Below are positions 14,186-19,817 of a stretch of 19,817 nucleotides of DNA, one piece after another. The stretch's first letter is position 1. Each line of letters begins with the position of its first letter. Origin of the DNA: an uncultured Collinsella sp. (GTDB lineage: Bacteria; Actinomycetota; Coriobacteriia; Coriobacteriales; Coriobacteriaceae). The stretch is from NCBI GenBank assembly GCA_900543025.1, contig UQPP01000035.1, forward strand, positions 1 through 19,817, written 5' to 3'. The notes under the pieces were generated by a model. The model did not search any database, was not told the DNA's origin, and saw nothing but the letters and a program-made list of their open reading frames with translations. The position numbers and the translations under genes are program-made.

Positions 14186-15349
14186 ATGCAGGCATCGCAG
14201 CGTCTCGACCGCTTTGGCGCGGAGGTCTTCGCCTCGCTCAACAACAAGCTTCTCGCGCTGAAGGCTCAGGGCAAGACCATTTACAACATGAGCGTGGGCA
14301 CGCCCGATTTTAAGCCGTACGACCATGTGGTCGAGGCGCTCACGCAGGCAGCCCAAGATCCCGAGATGTGGAAGTATGCCCTGCGCGACCTGCCCGAACT
14401 CAAGCAGGCCGTGTGCGATTACTATGAGCGTCGCTTTGGCGTTTCGGGCATTACGCCGTCTATGGTGCAGTCGTGCAACGGCACGCAGGAGGGCGTGGGC
14501 CATTTGGGCCTGGCCCTGCTCGATCCGGGTGACACCATTCTGGTTCCCGATCCGTGTTACCCGGTCTTTGAGGCGGGCGCCAAGATCGCCGATGCCAAGC
14601 TCGAGTACTATCCGTTGGTTGCCGAGCATAATTACCTGCCCTATGTGGCGGGTATCGATCCCGAGGTGGCCGATCGTGCCAAGTATATGATCGTGTCGCT
14701 GCCCGCGAACCCGGTCGGCTCGGTGGGCACGCCCGAGGTCTACGAGGAGATTATCGCCTTTGCCCGCGAGCATGATCTGTTGATCGTTCATGACAACGCG
14801 TACTCCGACATCGTGTTTGACGGTGAGCCGGGTGGCAGCTTCCTGCAGTACCCCGGTGCGCTCGAGGTGGGCGTGGAGTTCTTCTCGCTCTCCAAGTCGT
14901 TTAACGTCACCGGCGCGCGCATCGGCTTTTTGGTCGGTCGCGAGGATGTGGTCTCGGCCTTTGCCAAGCTGCGCGGCCAGATCGACTTCGGCATGTTCTT
15001 CCCGATCCAGAAGGCCGCCATCGCCTGTCTGAACGGTCCGCGCGATGAGGTCGAGGCGCAGCGTCTGAAGTACCAGGAGCGCCGCGATGCCCTGTGCGAC
15101 GGTCTTGAGGGCCTGGGCTGGGAGCGTCCCAACGCGCATGGCTCTATGTTTGTGTGGGCCAAGCTTCCCGGTGGTCGCACCGATTCCATGGCGTTTTGCG
15201 AGGAGCTTATGGAGAAGGCCGGCGTTGTGGTGACGCCGGGCGCGAGCTTTGGTCCTTCGGGCGAGGGGCACGTGCGCATGGCGCTGGTCTTGCCGCCCGA
15301 CCAGATCGCTTTGGCTGTCGAGGCCATTCGCGAGGCGGGCCTGTATTAG
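14186..15349 (+). CDS. Class I/II PLP-dependent aminotransferase
   Basis: A 387-residue fold-type I aminotransferase. Visible active-site features are the N-terminal substrate loop (SVGTPDFKP, 37-44), the phosphate-binding region (CNGTQEG, 97-103), NPVGS (175-179), DNAYSD (203-208) and the PLP-binding Lys237 in SLSKSFNVTGARIGF. A C-terminal GEGHVRMAL segment supplies the carboxylate-binding Arg. The sequence looks like the group of LL-diaminopimelate, alanine and aspartate aminotransferases, but I cannot assign a substrate. ATG 14186 has AAAGGTGG about 5 bases upstream; the frame is open back to 14096 but crosses the terminator stem, so the long form is unlikely. It stands alone, between hairpins on both sides. 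Confidence 0.9.
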   Translation: MQASQRLDRFGAEVFASLNNKLLALKAQGKTIYNMSVGTPDFKPYDHVVEALTQAAQDPEMWKYALRDLPELKQAVCDYYERRFGVSGITPSMVQSCNGTQEGVGHLGLALLDPGDTILVPDPCYPVFEAGAKIADAKLEYYPLVAEHNYLPYVAGIDPEVADRAKYMIVSLPANPVGSVGTPEVYEEIIAFAREHDLLIVHDNAYSDIVFDGEPGGSFLQYPGALEVGVEFFSLSKSFNVTGARIGFLVGREDVVSAFAKLRGQIDFGMFFPIQKAAIACLNGPRDEVEAQRLKYQERRDALCDGLEGLGWERPNAHGSMFVWAKLPGGRTDSMAFCEELMEKAGVVVTPGASFGPSGEGHVRMALVLPPDQIALAVEAIREAGLY

Positions 15350-15550
15350 AAAGCTAGTTCGGCTCGTCAATAGCTCGAAACCGATTTCGTGCAGTTATTT
15401 TACGAATTCTGCAAACAATTTCGGTAAACGGTCGATTTTTGGCTGCGAATAGGAGCATAATCAAAGTCCCGATTGGATGTATTGGGATTACGACAAGCCG
15501 CTCGGGTTGTTCCCGGGCGGCTTGTTTGTGGAGAGAGATGGGAGTTTCTA
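15350..15550 (+). other. ldh leader region
   Basis: Non-coding 201 bases. They hold a small hairpin CGAAA-CCGA-TTTCG (15374-15387), a CATAAT box (15456-15461) as possible -10, the long hairpin at 15493-15525, and a purine-rich ribosome binding site. I looked for a Rex site (TTGTGAA-like dyad) and saw none. Confidence 0.4.
15493..15525 (+). promoter_or_regulatory. 14-bp leader hairpin upstream of ldh
   Basis: ACAAGCCGCTCGGG pairs with CCCGGGCGGCTTGT (one T-G pair) around a 5-base loop. It is followed by TTGTGG rather than a real T-tract and ends 25 bases before the ldh start codon. It may be a weak terminator, an attenuator, or an mRNA-stabilising stem. Confidence 0.6.
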
Positions 15551-16501
15551 ATGGTTAACGAGAAGAAGGTCGCTATTGTCGGCTGCGGTTTCGTCGGTTC
15601 GTCTTCGGCGTTCGCACTGATGCAGAGTGGTCTGTTCTCCGAGATGGTCCTCATCGACGTGGACAAGAACCGTGCCGAGGGTGAGGCCCTGGATATCGCG
15701 CACGGCATGACGTTTGCCGAGCCGATGAAGATCTACGCCGGCGATTATTCCGATGTCGCCGACGCCGCCATGATCGTCGTCACTGCTGGCGCTGCCCAGA
15801 AGCCCGGTGAGACCCGCCTGGATCTGGTCAACAAGAACGTCAGCATCTTCAAGTCCATTATTCCCGAGATTAAGAAGTCCGGCTTCGACGGCATTCTGCT
15901 AATCGTCTCCAACCCGGTCGATGTTCTGACCTACGCCGCCATCAAGATGTCCGGCCTGCCCGAGGGCCACGTCATCGGTTCCGGCACCGTGCTCGACACC
16001 GGCCGCCTGCAGCAGATGCTTGGTGCCCACGTCGAGGTTGACCCGCGCGATGTCCAGGCCTATGTCATGGGCGAGCACGGTGACTCCGAGTTTGTCGCTT
16101 GGTCCAGCGCTCAGGTTGCCGGCGTTCCGCTGAACACCTTCTGTGAGCTTCACGGCCACCTGGAGCATGAGGCTGCCGAGAAGCGCATCGCCGAGGACGT
16201 CAAGAACTCCGCCTACACCATCATCGAGAAGAAGCACGCCACCTACTATGGCGTCGCCATGGCCGTCAAGCGCATCTGCACCGCCGTTATGCGCGATGAG
16301 CAGACCGTTCTGCCTGTCTCCTCGCTCATGGTGGGCGAGTATGGCCTGTCCGATCTTGCCATCTCCATGCCGACCGTCGTTGGCCGCGACGGCGTTGTCT
16401 GCCGCGTCCCCGTGCCGCTGAACGATGACGAGCAGCATGAGCTCACCGTCTCCGCCAAGGCCCTCAAGGACATCATCGACAGCGTCGATTTCTCCTGCTA
16501 A
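15551..16501 (+). CDS. ldh: L-lactate dehydrogenase
   Basis: A 316-residue NAD-dependent L-lactate dehydrogenase, reducing pyruvate to lactate to regenerate NAD+ in fermentation. The Rossmann motif GCGFVGS is at 11-17, with NAD-selective Asp36 in VLIDVD. The substrate loop AAQKPGETR has Gln83, the lactate-type residue (malate dehydrogenases have Arg there). Arg152 (LDTGR) and the catalytic His176 (GEHGDSE) are present. GGGAG precedes ATG 15551 by 6 bases. The gene is monocistronic, bounded by a leader hairpin and a terminator at 16533. It has strongly biased codon use (almost all G/C-ending), suggesting high expression. Confidence 0.95.
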   Translation: MVNEKKVAIVGCGFVGSSSAFALMQSGLFSEMVLIDVDKNRAEGEALDIAHGMTFAEPMKIYAGDYSDVADAAMIVVTAGAAQKPGETRLDLVNKNVSIFKSIIPEIKKSGFDGILLIVSNPVDVLTYAAIKMSGLPEGHVIGSGTVLDTGRLQQMLGAHVEVDPRDVQAYVMGEHGDSEFVAWSSAQVAGVPLNTFCELHGHLEHEAAEKRIAEDVKNSAYTIIEKKHATYYGVAMAVKRICTAVMRDEQTVLPVSSLMVGEYGLSDLAISMPTVVGRDGVVCRVPVPLNDDEQHELTVSAKALKDIIDSVDFSC

Positions 16502-16532
16502 ATCAAGCTCGCTAGAGCGAAAAGCTACAATG

Positions 16533-16568
16533 AAGGCGTCCGGGTCCACACGGCCCGGGCGCCTTTTG
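16533..16568 (+). terminator. Terminator after ldh
   Basis: AAGGCGTCCGGG pairs with CCCGGGCGCCTT (16533-16544 with 16554-16565, one T-G pair), loop 9, followed by TT. Confidence 0.85.
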
Positions 16569-16597
16569 GTGCAAAGTAACCTGACCCCAATGCACCA
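16567..16597 (+). repeat. REP-like hairpin, copy 1
   Basis: TGGTGCA-17-TGCACCA with the inner segment AACCTGACCCC. It matches copy 2 at 17793-17822 almost base for base. Sequences with an AACCTGACCCC/AACCTGTCCCC core occur widely near REP-type elements and RayT transposases in bacteria (from memory). No such transposase is in the window. Confidence 0.65.
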
Positions 16598-16627
16598 TCC
16601 CAATACACCATAGTTGATGGGAGGGCC

Positions 16628-17788
16628 ATGTCGGATTCGCCTAATTTTTTGACCTATGCTCAGACGGCGTTTGATCCGTTTGAGGAGCGGCCGTTCTGCG
16701 CGGTGGACAGCCTGGTCTTTGCGTGGTTGTCCTATTTGCGTTTGCCGGGTGATATGGCGGAGCTGACGAACTGGCAGGGCCTAGACGTACGCGAGCTGCT
16801 GCGTGCCGAGTGCTATCGGGACATGATTGACGACTTGTAGGATCCAGAGGGGAGCAGGGCCTTGTTGGAGGCCGTGGCAGCAAGTCCTCGCTACCGTGGC
16901 GTGCACGTTTGCGGCTATCGTGCTGTGAGCGATATGGTGGCGACGGAGCAGTTTGCAGCCATGGCGTTCCGGTTTCCGGCGGGGTTTAGTTATCTTTCCT
17001 TCCGGGGGACCGATAGTACGATTGTGGGCTGGAAAGAAGACTTTAACATGGCGTTCCGGTGTCCTGTGCCGGCCCAGGAATCCGCGGCACGTTATGTGGA
17101 CGAGGCGGCGGATGCGATTGGCGGGCCGCTTTTGTGCGGGGGTCATTCCAAGGGTGGAAACCTTGCGGTGTACGGTGCAGCGATGTGCTCCGATGTTGCC
17201 CGTGAACGAATCGAACGGGCGTATTCCCATGATGGCCCGGGCTTCGTCGAGGAGTTTCTGAACGGCAACGCCTTTGCCGATCTTTCCGGTCGAATCGACA
17301 AGACGCTACCTCGGTCGTCGATCTTTGGCATGATGTTCGAGACACAGGAGGACTATGCCATCGTTGAGAGCACCGAGTTCAGCCTGCTGCAGCACAATCC
17401 CTTTAGCTGGGTGGTTGATGGTCACGACTTCGTGTACTGTGAGCGCCTGTCTGCCGGTGCTCGATACGTTGATGGTTCCATTCGTGAGATGCTGCTTGCA
17501 GTGTCGCCTAGCGAACGCGAGCGTTTTGTAGATGCGTTGTTCTCCGTGTTTGAGGCTACGGGTGCTGAGCGGTTTGCGGATATCGCTGGGAATCTGCGCG
17601 AGAGCCTGCCCGTGATGCTCCAGGCTGCGCAAGGCTTTGACGAGGATACACGACGCTTTGTCTCGCAGACCATCGTTGCGATTCTTAAGTGTGCGCTGCT
17701 GCCCAAACGACCCCAGATCGACGTGCCCGCTGCCGGCAAGAGTTTGGCAGAACAGCTCGAGGCTTGGCAGTCCGAGCTCCTGCGCTAA
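16628..17788 (+). pseudogene. DUF2974/Mbeg1-like alpha/beta-hydrolase gene with in-frame TAG
   Basis: A 386-residue protein would be read in one frame but for a single TAG at 16838-16840. The upstream part (16628-16840, 70 residues) has the family's usual start: an N-terminal segment then AVDSLVFAWLSYLRL. The part after the stop continues at once with DPEGSRALLEAVAASPRYR, exactly where family members continue. No frameshift is needed. A TGG to TAG change is the simplest guess. GGGAGG lies directly before ATG 16628. Two REP-like hairpins flank the gene (16567 and 17791). It may be a recent pseudogene, or two separately translated pieces. Confidence 0.7.
16862..17788 (+). CDS. Hydrolase core of the DUF2974 protein, possible restart at TTG
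   Basis: 308 residues starting at TTG 16862, preceded by AGAGGGGAG (16845-16853). It holds the conserved parts of the family: FRGTDSTIVGWKEDFNMAF, the nucleophile elbow GGHSKGGNLAVY, the SHDGPGF segment with the likely acid, and the C-terminal VVDGHDFVY with the likely His. The whole catalytic core is therefore intact, lacking only the first 78 codons. Family members are lipase-like alpha/beta-hydrolases of unknown substrate. Expression as an independent protein depends on restart at TTG, which is unproven. Confidence 0.55.
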   Translation: MLEAVAASPRYRGVHVCGYRAVSDMVATEQFAAMAFRFPAGFSYLSFRGTDSTIVGWKEDFNMAFRCPVPAQESAARYVDEAADAIGGPLLCGGHSKGGNLAVYGAAMCSDVARERIERAYSHDGPGFVEEFLNGNAFADLSGRIDKTLPRSSIFGMMFETQEDYAIVESTEFSLLQHNPFSWVVDGHDFVYCERLSAGARYVDGSIREMLLAVSPSERERFVDALFSVFEATGAERFADIAGNLRESLPVMLQAAQGFDEDTRRFVSQTIVAILKCALLPKRPQIDVPAAGKSLAEQLEAWQSELLR

Positions 17789-17790
17789 CC

Positions 17791-17824
17791 ATTGGTGCAA
17801 GCAACCTGTCCCCGATGCACCAAT
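17791..17824 (+). repeat. REP-like hairpin, copy 2
   Basis: ATTGGTGCA (17791-17799) pairs perfectly with TGCACCAAT (17816-17824); the loop carries AACCTGTCCCC. It begins 2 bases after the hydrolase stop codon, in the same orientation as copy 1. Confidence 0.7.
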
Positions 17825-17854
17825 CTTCGAAGCGCCTGGGGCGGGCTCGACCGC

Positions 17855-17860
17855 TATACT
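17855..17860 (+). promoter_or_regulatory. Probable -10 box of the nucleoid-associated protein gene
   Basis: TATACT stands 30-40 bases before the start codon, directly after copy 2 of the REP-like repeat. No good -35 is visible. Confidence 0.4.
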
Positions 17861-17889
17861 GATTCGTGCCGAAATCGATCTAGAACGGA

Positions 17890-18903
17890 ATGCCGTATAT
17901 GAAAATCAATCACGCGATTCTGCATATCCTGGACTTTGACTCTGCCGTCAACGTCATGAGCCAGCGAGAGCTCGATATCGAGAGCCGTACCGTGCGTAAT
18001 TTCGTAACCACGCACCTGCGGCGCGCTCGTACCTCAGCTGATAACAAGCGTGCCACGTTTGCCGAGAACTCCGCATTCGGCGGCGAGCTCAAGGGCTATT
18101 TCTTTGGTGAGCGTGAGTTCGTGGACCTGTCGAAGCAGATTGCGGAGTTCATCTCTTCCGAACTTACCAAGGCCGAGAAAGCCGAGTCCACCGACGTGCT
18201 TGTGGCGGACTTTGACGATGATGAGGATGCCCGCTGGTTTGCCGTGATGCTGCTGGGCTCCAAGCAGGCATTCATGCACGAGGTGGGTCGCGAAGAGGGC
18301 GAGGTTCGTAACGACATCGCGCGCCACTATGCCATTCTGCCGAACCCTTCGCAAAAGGTGCCGAGCTATGCAATCGTGCGTGCAAGCACCATGGAGATCG
18401 GCTATGTGGATAAGAAGCGCAAGATTGCCGGCGAGGATCGCATGCTCATTCCCGACGGCCTGCTGCAGTGCGACACAGGGGTTTCGGGCAAGGAGGTCAT
18501 CGACACGGTGACGCGCGTGGTCGAGGAAGTCGCCGAAGAGCACGGTGCCAACACGGCCGTAGCGCTCGCCAAGGTCAAAGCCGCCGTTGCCGAGAAGGTT
18601 GAGGATGACGAGGAACTGCCGCCTTGGGATATCGTCGATGAGGTCTTTGAGGACGAGCCGGTTATCAAGGAGAGCGTGCGCGCGGCACTGACCGAGGAGA
18701 AGGTGCCTGAGCGTGTGCCCGTGGAGCGCAAGCAGGTCGAACGCGCGGCCGTACGCAATCACAAGATTCGTACCGACACGGGCATCGAGATCAGCTTCCC
18801 GGCCGAGATGGGTTCGAACTCCGAGTACATCGAGTTCGTCAACGAGCCCAACGGCCTCATCTCCATCGAGCTCAAAAACATCGGGTCAATTGAGAATCGA
18901 TAA
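17890..18903 (+). CDS. YejK/NdpA-type nucleoid-associated protein
   Basis: A 337-residue protein resembling the 37-kDa nucleoid-associated family (PF04245; YejK/NdpA in E. coli). It begins KINHAILHILDFDSAVNV, followed by ELDIES and the conserved FVTTHLRRAR segment, a middle domain (LPNPSQKVPSYAIVRASTMEIGYVDKK), an acidic stretch around EEHGANTAV...EDDEELPPWD, and a C-terminal domain with HKIRTDTGIEISFP. The family is cytoplasmic and nucleoid-associated; its molecular role is poorly defined. Two starts are possible, ATG 17890 and ATG 17899; the AGAACGGA before them fits 17899 better in spacing, and homology begins at MKIN. A small AT-rich hairpin (CTTTT-GAAT-AAAAG, 18912-18925) follows the stop. 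Confidence 0.75.
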   Translation: MPYMKINHAILHILDFDSAVNVMSQRELDIESRTVRNFVTTHLRRARTSADNKRATFAENSAFGGELKGYFFGEREFVDLSKQIAEFISSELTKAEKAESTDVLVADFDDDEDARWFAVMLLGSKQAFMHEVGREEGEVRNDIARHYAILPNPSQKVPSYAIVRASTMEIGYVDKKRKIAGEDRMLIPDGLLQCDTGVSGKEVIDTVTRVVEEVAEEHGANTAVALAKVKAAVAEKVEDDEELPPWDIVDEVFEDEPVIKESVRAALTEEKVPERVPVERKQVERAAVRNHKIRTDTGIEISFPAEMGSNSEYIEFVNEPNGLISIELKNIGSIENR

Positions 18904-18925
18904 GGCTTTTTCTTTTGAATAAAAG

Positions 18926-18967
18926 TCTGGATTATATTTTGAAGTATACTTGGAAATATAATCCAGA
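18926..18967. promoter_or_regulatory. 42-bp dyad operator/promoter of the toxin-antitoxin operon
   Basis: A perfect 14-bp inverted repeat (18926-18939 with 18954-18967; core GGATTATATTT) shares its centre with an inner palindrome AAGTATACTT (18942-18951). Together they form a 42-bp dyad with only two mismatched pairs. TATAAT (18957-18962), the likely -10, lies in the right arm. The site is 20 bases before the antitoxin start, the standard place for autorepression by an antitoxin or TA complex. Confidence 0.75.
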
Positions 18968-18987
18968 TTATTTTTTTGGAGGTCAAA

Positions 18988-19338
18988 ATGTCCCCACTTG
19001 TTCTGGAAAAACCGGTGTTTACAAAAGACCAGGTTGTTTCTGCTACCGAAGCAAGCAAGTCCTTATCCGCCGTTCGTAAACGCGCAAAACGTGCGCCTCA
19101 GTTCATTGCTGATCATAACGATATCGATACCGTGATTATCGACTATGCTGCCTATGAGGAAATGTACGGCGCGCTGCAGTATCTGCGTGAACTTGAGATA
19201 AATCGCGTCGCTGCGGATCGAGTCAAGCATGGTCCGCATGAGTTTGTTCCGTTTGAGGACGCCTTAACTGCCGAGGAGCTCGCGGAGCTTGAGTCGATGG
19301 ATCCGGACGCGATTCCCGACGAGGATTTTTTCGAATGA
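18988..19338 (+). CDS. Phd/YefM-like antitoxin
   Basis: 116 residues. The N-terminal part (FTKDQVVSATEASKSLSAVRKRAKRAPQFIADHNDIDTVIIDYAAYEEM) has the Phd/YefM pattern: a small alpha/beta DNA-binding fold that also drives dimerisation. The acidic C-terminal tail (ALTAEELAELESMDPDAIPDEDFFE) would cover the toxin. It is longer than typical YefM (about 85), through an inserted helix (LRELEINRVAADRVKHG). ATG 18988 has GGAGGT with 5-6 base spacing. It overlaps the toxin gene by 4 bases (ATGA). It probably represses its own promoter at the 42-bp dyad. Confidence 0.85.
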   Translation: MSPLVLEKPVFTKDQVVSATEASKSLSAVRKRAKRAPQFIADHNDIDTVIIDYAAYEEMYGALQYLRELEINRVAADRVKHGPHEFVPFEDALTAEELAELESMDPDAIPDEDFFE

Positions 19339-19679
19339 GCGGGCATTTTGTTGTCGGCTTTTTGAATCGAGACGTCGAGAAGGAATATCAAAAACTAGAT
19401 GGATCCCAGCGCAGGCTCGTCCGTATTGCCGTCGCAAAATTAAAGACGCGCGCTGATGAAATCGGGACGCCGCTTCACGGCGAGCTCGCCGGCTGTAAAA
19501 AGATTAAATGGCGGAATGCGGGACTCCGAATGGTTTTTCGAATCCGGGAGGACGGAACGGTTGAGATTGCCGAGATTGTGGCAATAGGGCGGCGCGATCG
19601 TTCCGAGGTCTATAAGACGGCCGTAGGGCGCCTGTCAAAGCAATCCGCCATGGTTGAATACGACGGAACCCTGAGATAG
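19335..19679 (+). CDS. RelE/ParE-superfamily toxin
   Basis: 114 residues, basic overall, with the RelE-family order of segments: FLNRDVEKEYQKLDGSQRRLVRIAVAKL (helical), a central strand GCKKIKWRNAGLRMVFRI (compare 'YRVVYRI'), then VEIAEIVAIGRRDRSEVYKTAVGRL, the usual 'IxxIGxRxxxxVY' ending of RelE/HigB-like toxins. Such toxins commonly cleave mRNA on the ribosome; this activity is inferred from the family. The start overlaps the antitoxin stop (ATGA), implying translational coupling. A strong terminator follows 2 bases after the stop codon. Confidence 0.85.
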   Translation: MSGHFVVGFLNRDVEKEYQKLDGSQRRLVRIAVAKLKTRADEIGTPLHGELAGCKKIKWRNAGLRMVFRIREDGTVEIAEIVAIGRRDRSEVYKTAVGRLSKQSAMVEYDGTLR

Positions 19680-19681
19680 GG

Positions 19682-19716
19682 AAGGCCGAAGTTCCGATGG
19701 TGCTTCGGCCTTTTTT
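19682..19716 (+). terminator. Terminator of the toxin-antitoxin operon
   Basis: A perfect 10-bp stem AAGGCCGAAG / CTTCGGCCTT (19682-19691 with 19703-19712), loop 11, ending in six T residues (19711-19716). Confidence 0.93.
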
Positions 19717-19817
19717 GTTTTCGGCTTGGTTGCTGACATTACCCCGCAGGTTGAGCACACGTCAGACACTATGACCCAATCCAGGGGCACGGAAACGACA
19801 GGAGCCCCCGCTCGTGA
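19717..19817. other. Right-edge segment with no assigned gene
   Basis: About 100 bases with no clear ribosome binding site or motif. An ATG at 19771 opens a frame to the edge (MTQSRGTETTGAPAR) but has no Shine-Dalgarno sequence. A minus-strand frame is also open across it. It could be the edge of a mobile element or a leader, but nothing here decides it. Confidence 0.3.

Noticed and set aside
14105..15370. Minus-strand frame of 421 codons antisense to the aminotransferase gene
   Set aside because: It is a shadow of codon bias; the plus-strand enzyme shows the PLP-lysine motif and other family landmarks.
15350..15550. Rex operator before ldh
   Set aside because: No TTGTGAA...TTCACAA-like dyad is present in the leader.
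16838..16840. TAG as a recoded codon (pyrrolysine or programmed read-through)
   Set aside because: No supporting element or pyl gene is in the window, and a simple nonsense change explains it better. The family is not known for recoding.
1..19817. CRISPR array, prophage or integrase-bearing island
   Set aside because: There are no regularly spaced repeats, no integrase or transposase gene, and no phage structural genes on either strand.

Overview
The window reads as a chromosomal segment of a moderately GC-rich gut actinobacterium. My best guess is a Coriobacteriia member close to Collinsella. This rests on codon style (strong G/C third positions), the gene mix (fructosamine catabolism, L-lactate dehydrogenase, EttA, glutamine-dependent NadE) and the general look of the proteins. 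No rRNA or other phylogenetic marker is present, so the taxon is inference.

Layout. (1) 1-4412, plus strand: a tight catabolic operon. It holds the last 18 codons of a membrane protein (probably a transporter), a divergent YtcJ-like amidohydrolase, an FrlC-like sugar epimerase, an FrlB-like fructosamine-6-phosphate deglycase (SIS fold) and an FrlD-like PfkB kinase, and ends at a terminator. Together they suggest uptake, trimming, epimerisation, phosphorylation and cleavage of Amadori products such as fructoselysine or related fructosamines. (2) 4413-4690: an intergenic element of about 219 bp bounded by a near-perfect 24-25 bp inverted repeat, with the terminator inside it. (3) 4691-6282, minus strand: tatD and tcdA (both probably housekeeping). 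(4) 6289-7650, plus strand: a promoter-hairpins-terminator unit that looks like a small RNA gene, then an sdpR-sdpI-like autorepressor/membrane-protein pair with a recognisable promoter and operator. (5) 7742-9421, plus strand: ettA, closed by a strong hairpin terminator shared with the convergent minus-strand genes. (6) 9483-11884, minus strand: two unusual proteins, one with a LOTUS/OST-HTH-like N-terminus, a long disordered Pro/Ala/Glu linker and a new-looking C-terminal domain, the other a membrane protein with a Ser/Thr/Asn/Gln/Gly tail of about 110 residues. (7) 12088-16501, plus strand: nadE, a class I/II aminotransferase and ldh. The last two each have a strong hairpin inside their probable 5' leader. 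(8) 16567-17824: a DUF2974-type alpha/beta-hydrolase gene broken by one in-frame TAG and flanked by two copies of a REP-like hairpin. (9) 17890-19679: a YejK/NdpA-type nucleoid-associated protein, then a Phd/YefM-RelE-type toxin-antitoxin operon controlled from a 42-bp dyad operator, closed by a perfect terminator. The last ~100 bases hold no assignable gene.

The most noteworthy points are the frl-like operon with an amidohydrolase that lacks part of the usual metal site, the candidate small RNA before sdpRI, the two-domain LOTUS-like protein, the inverted-repeat element, the REP-flanked broken hydrolase and the toxin-antitoxin operator.
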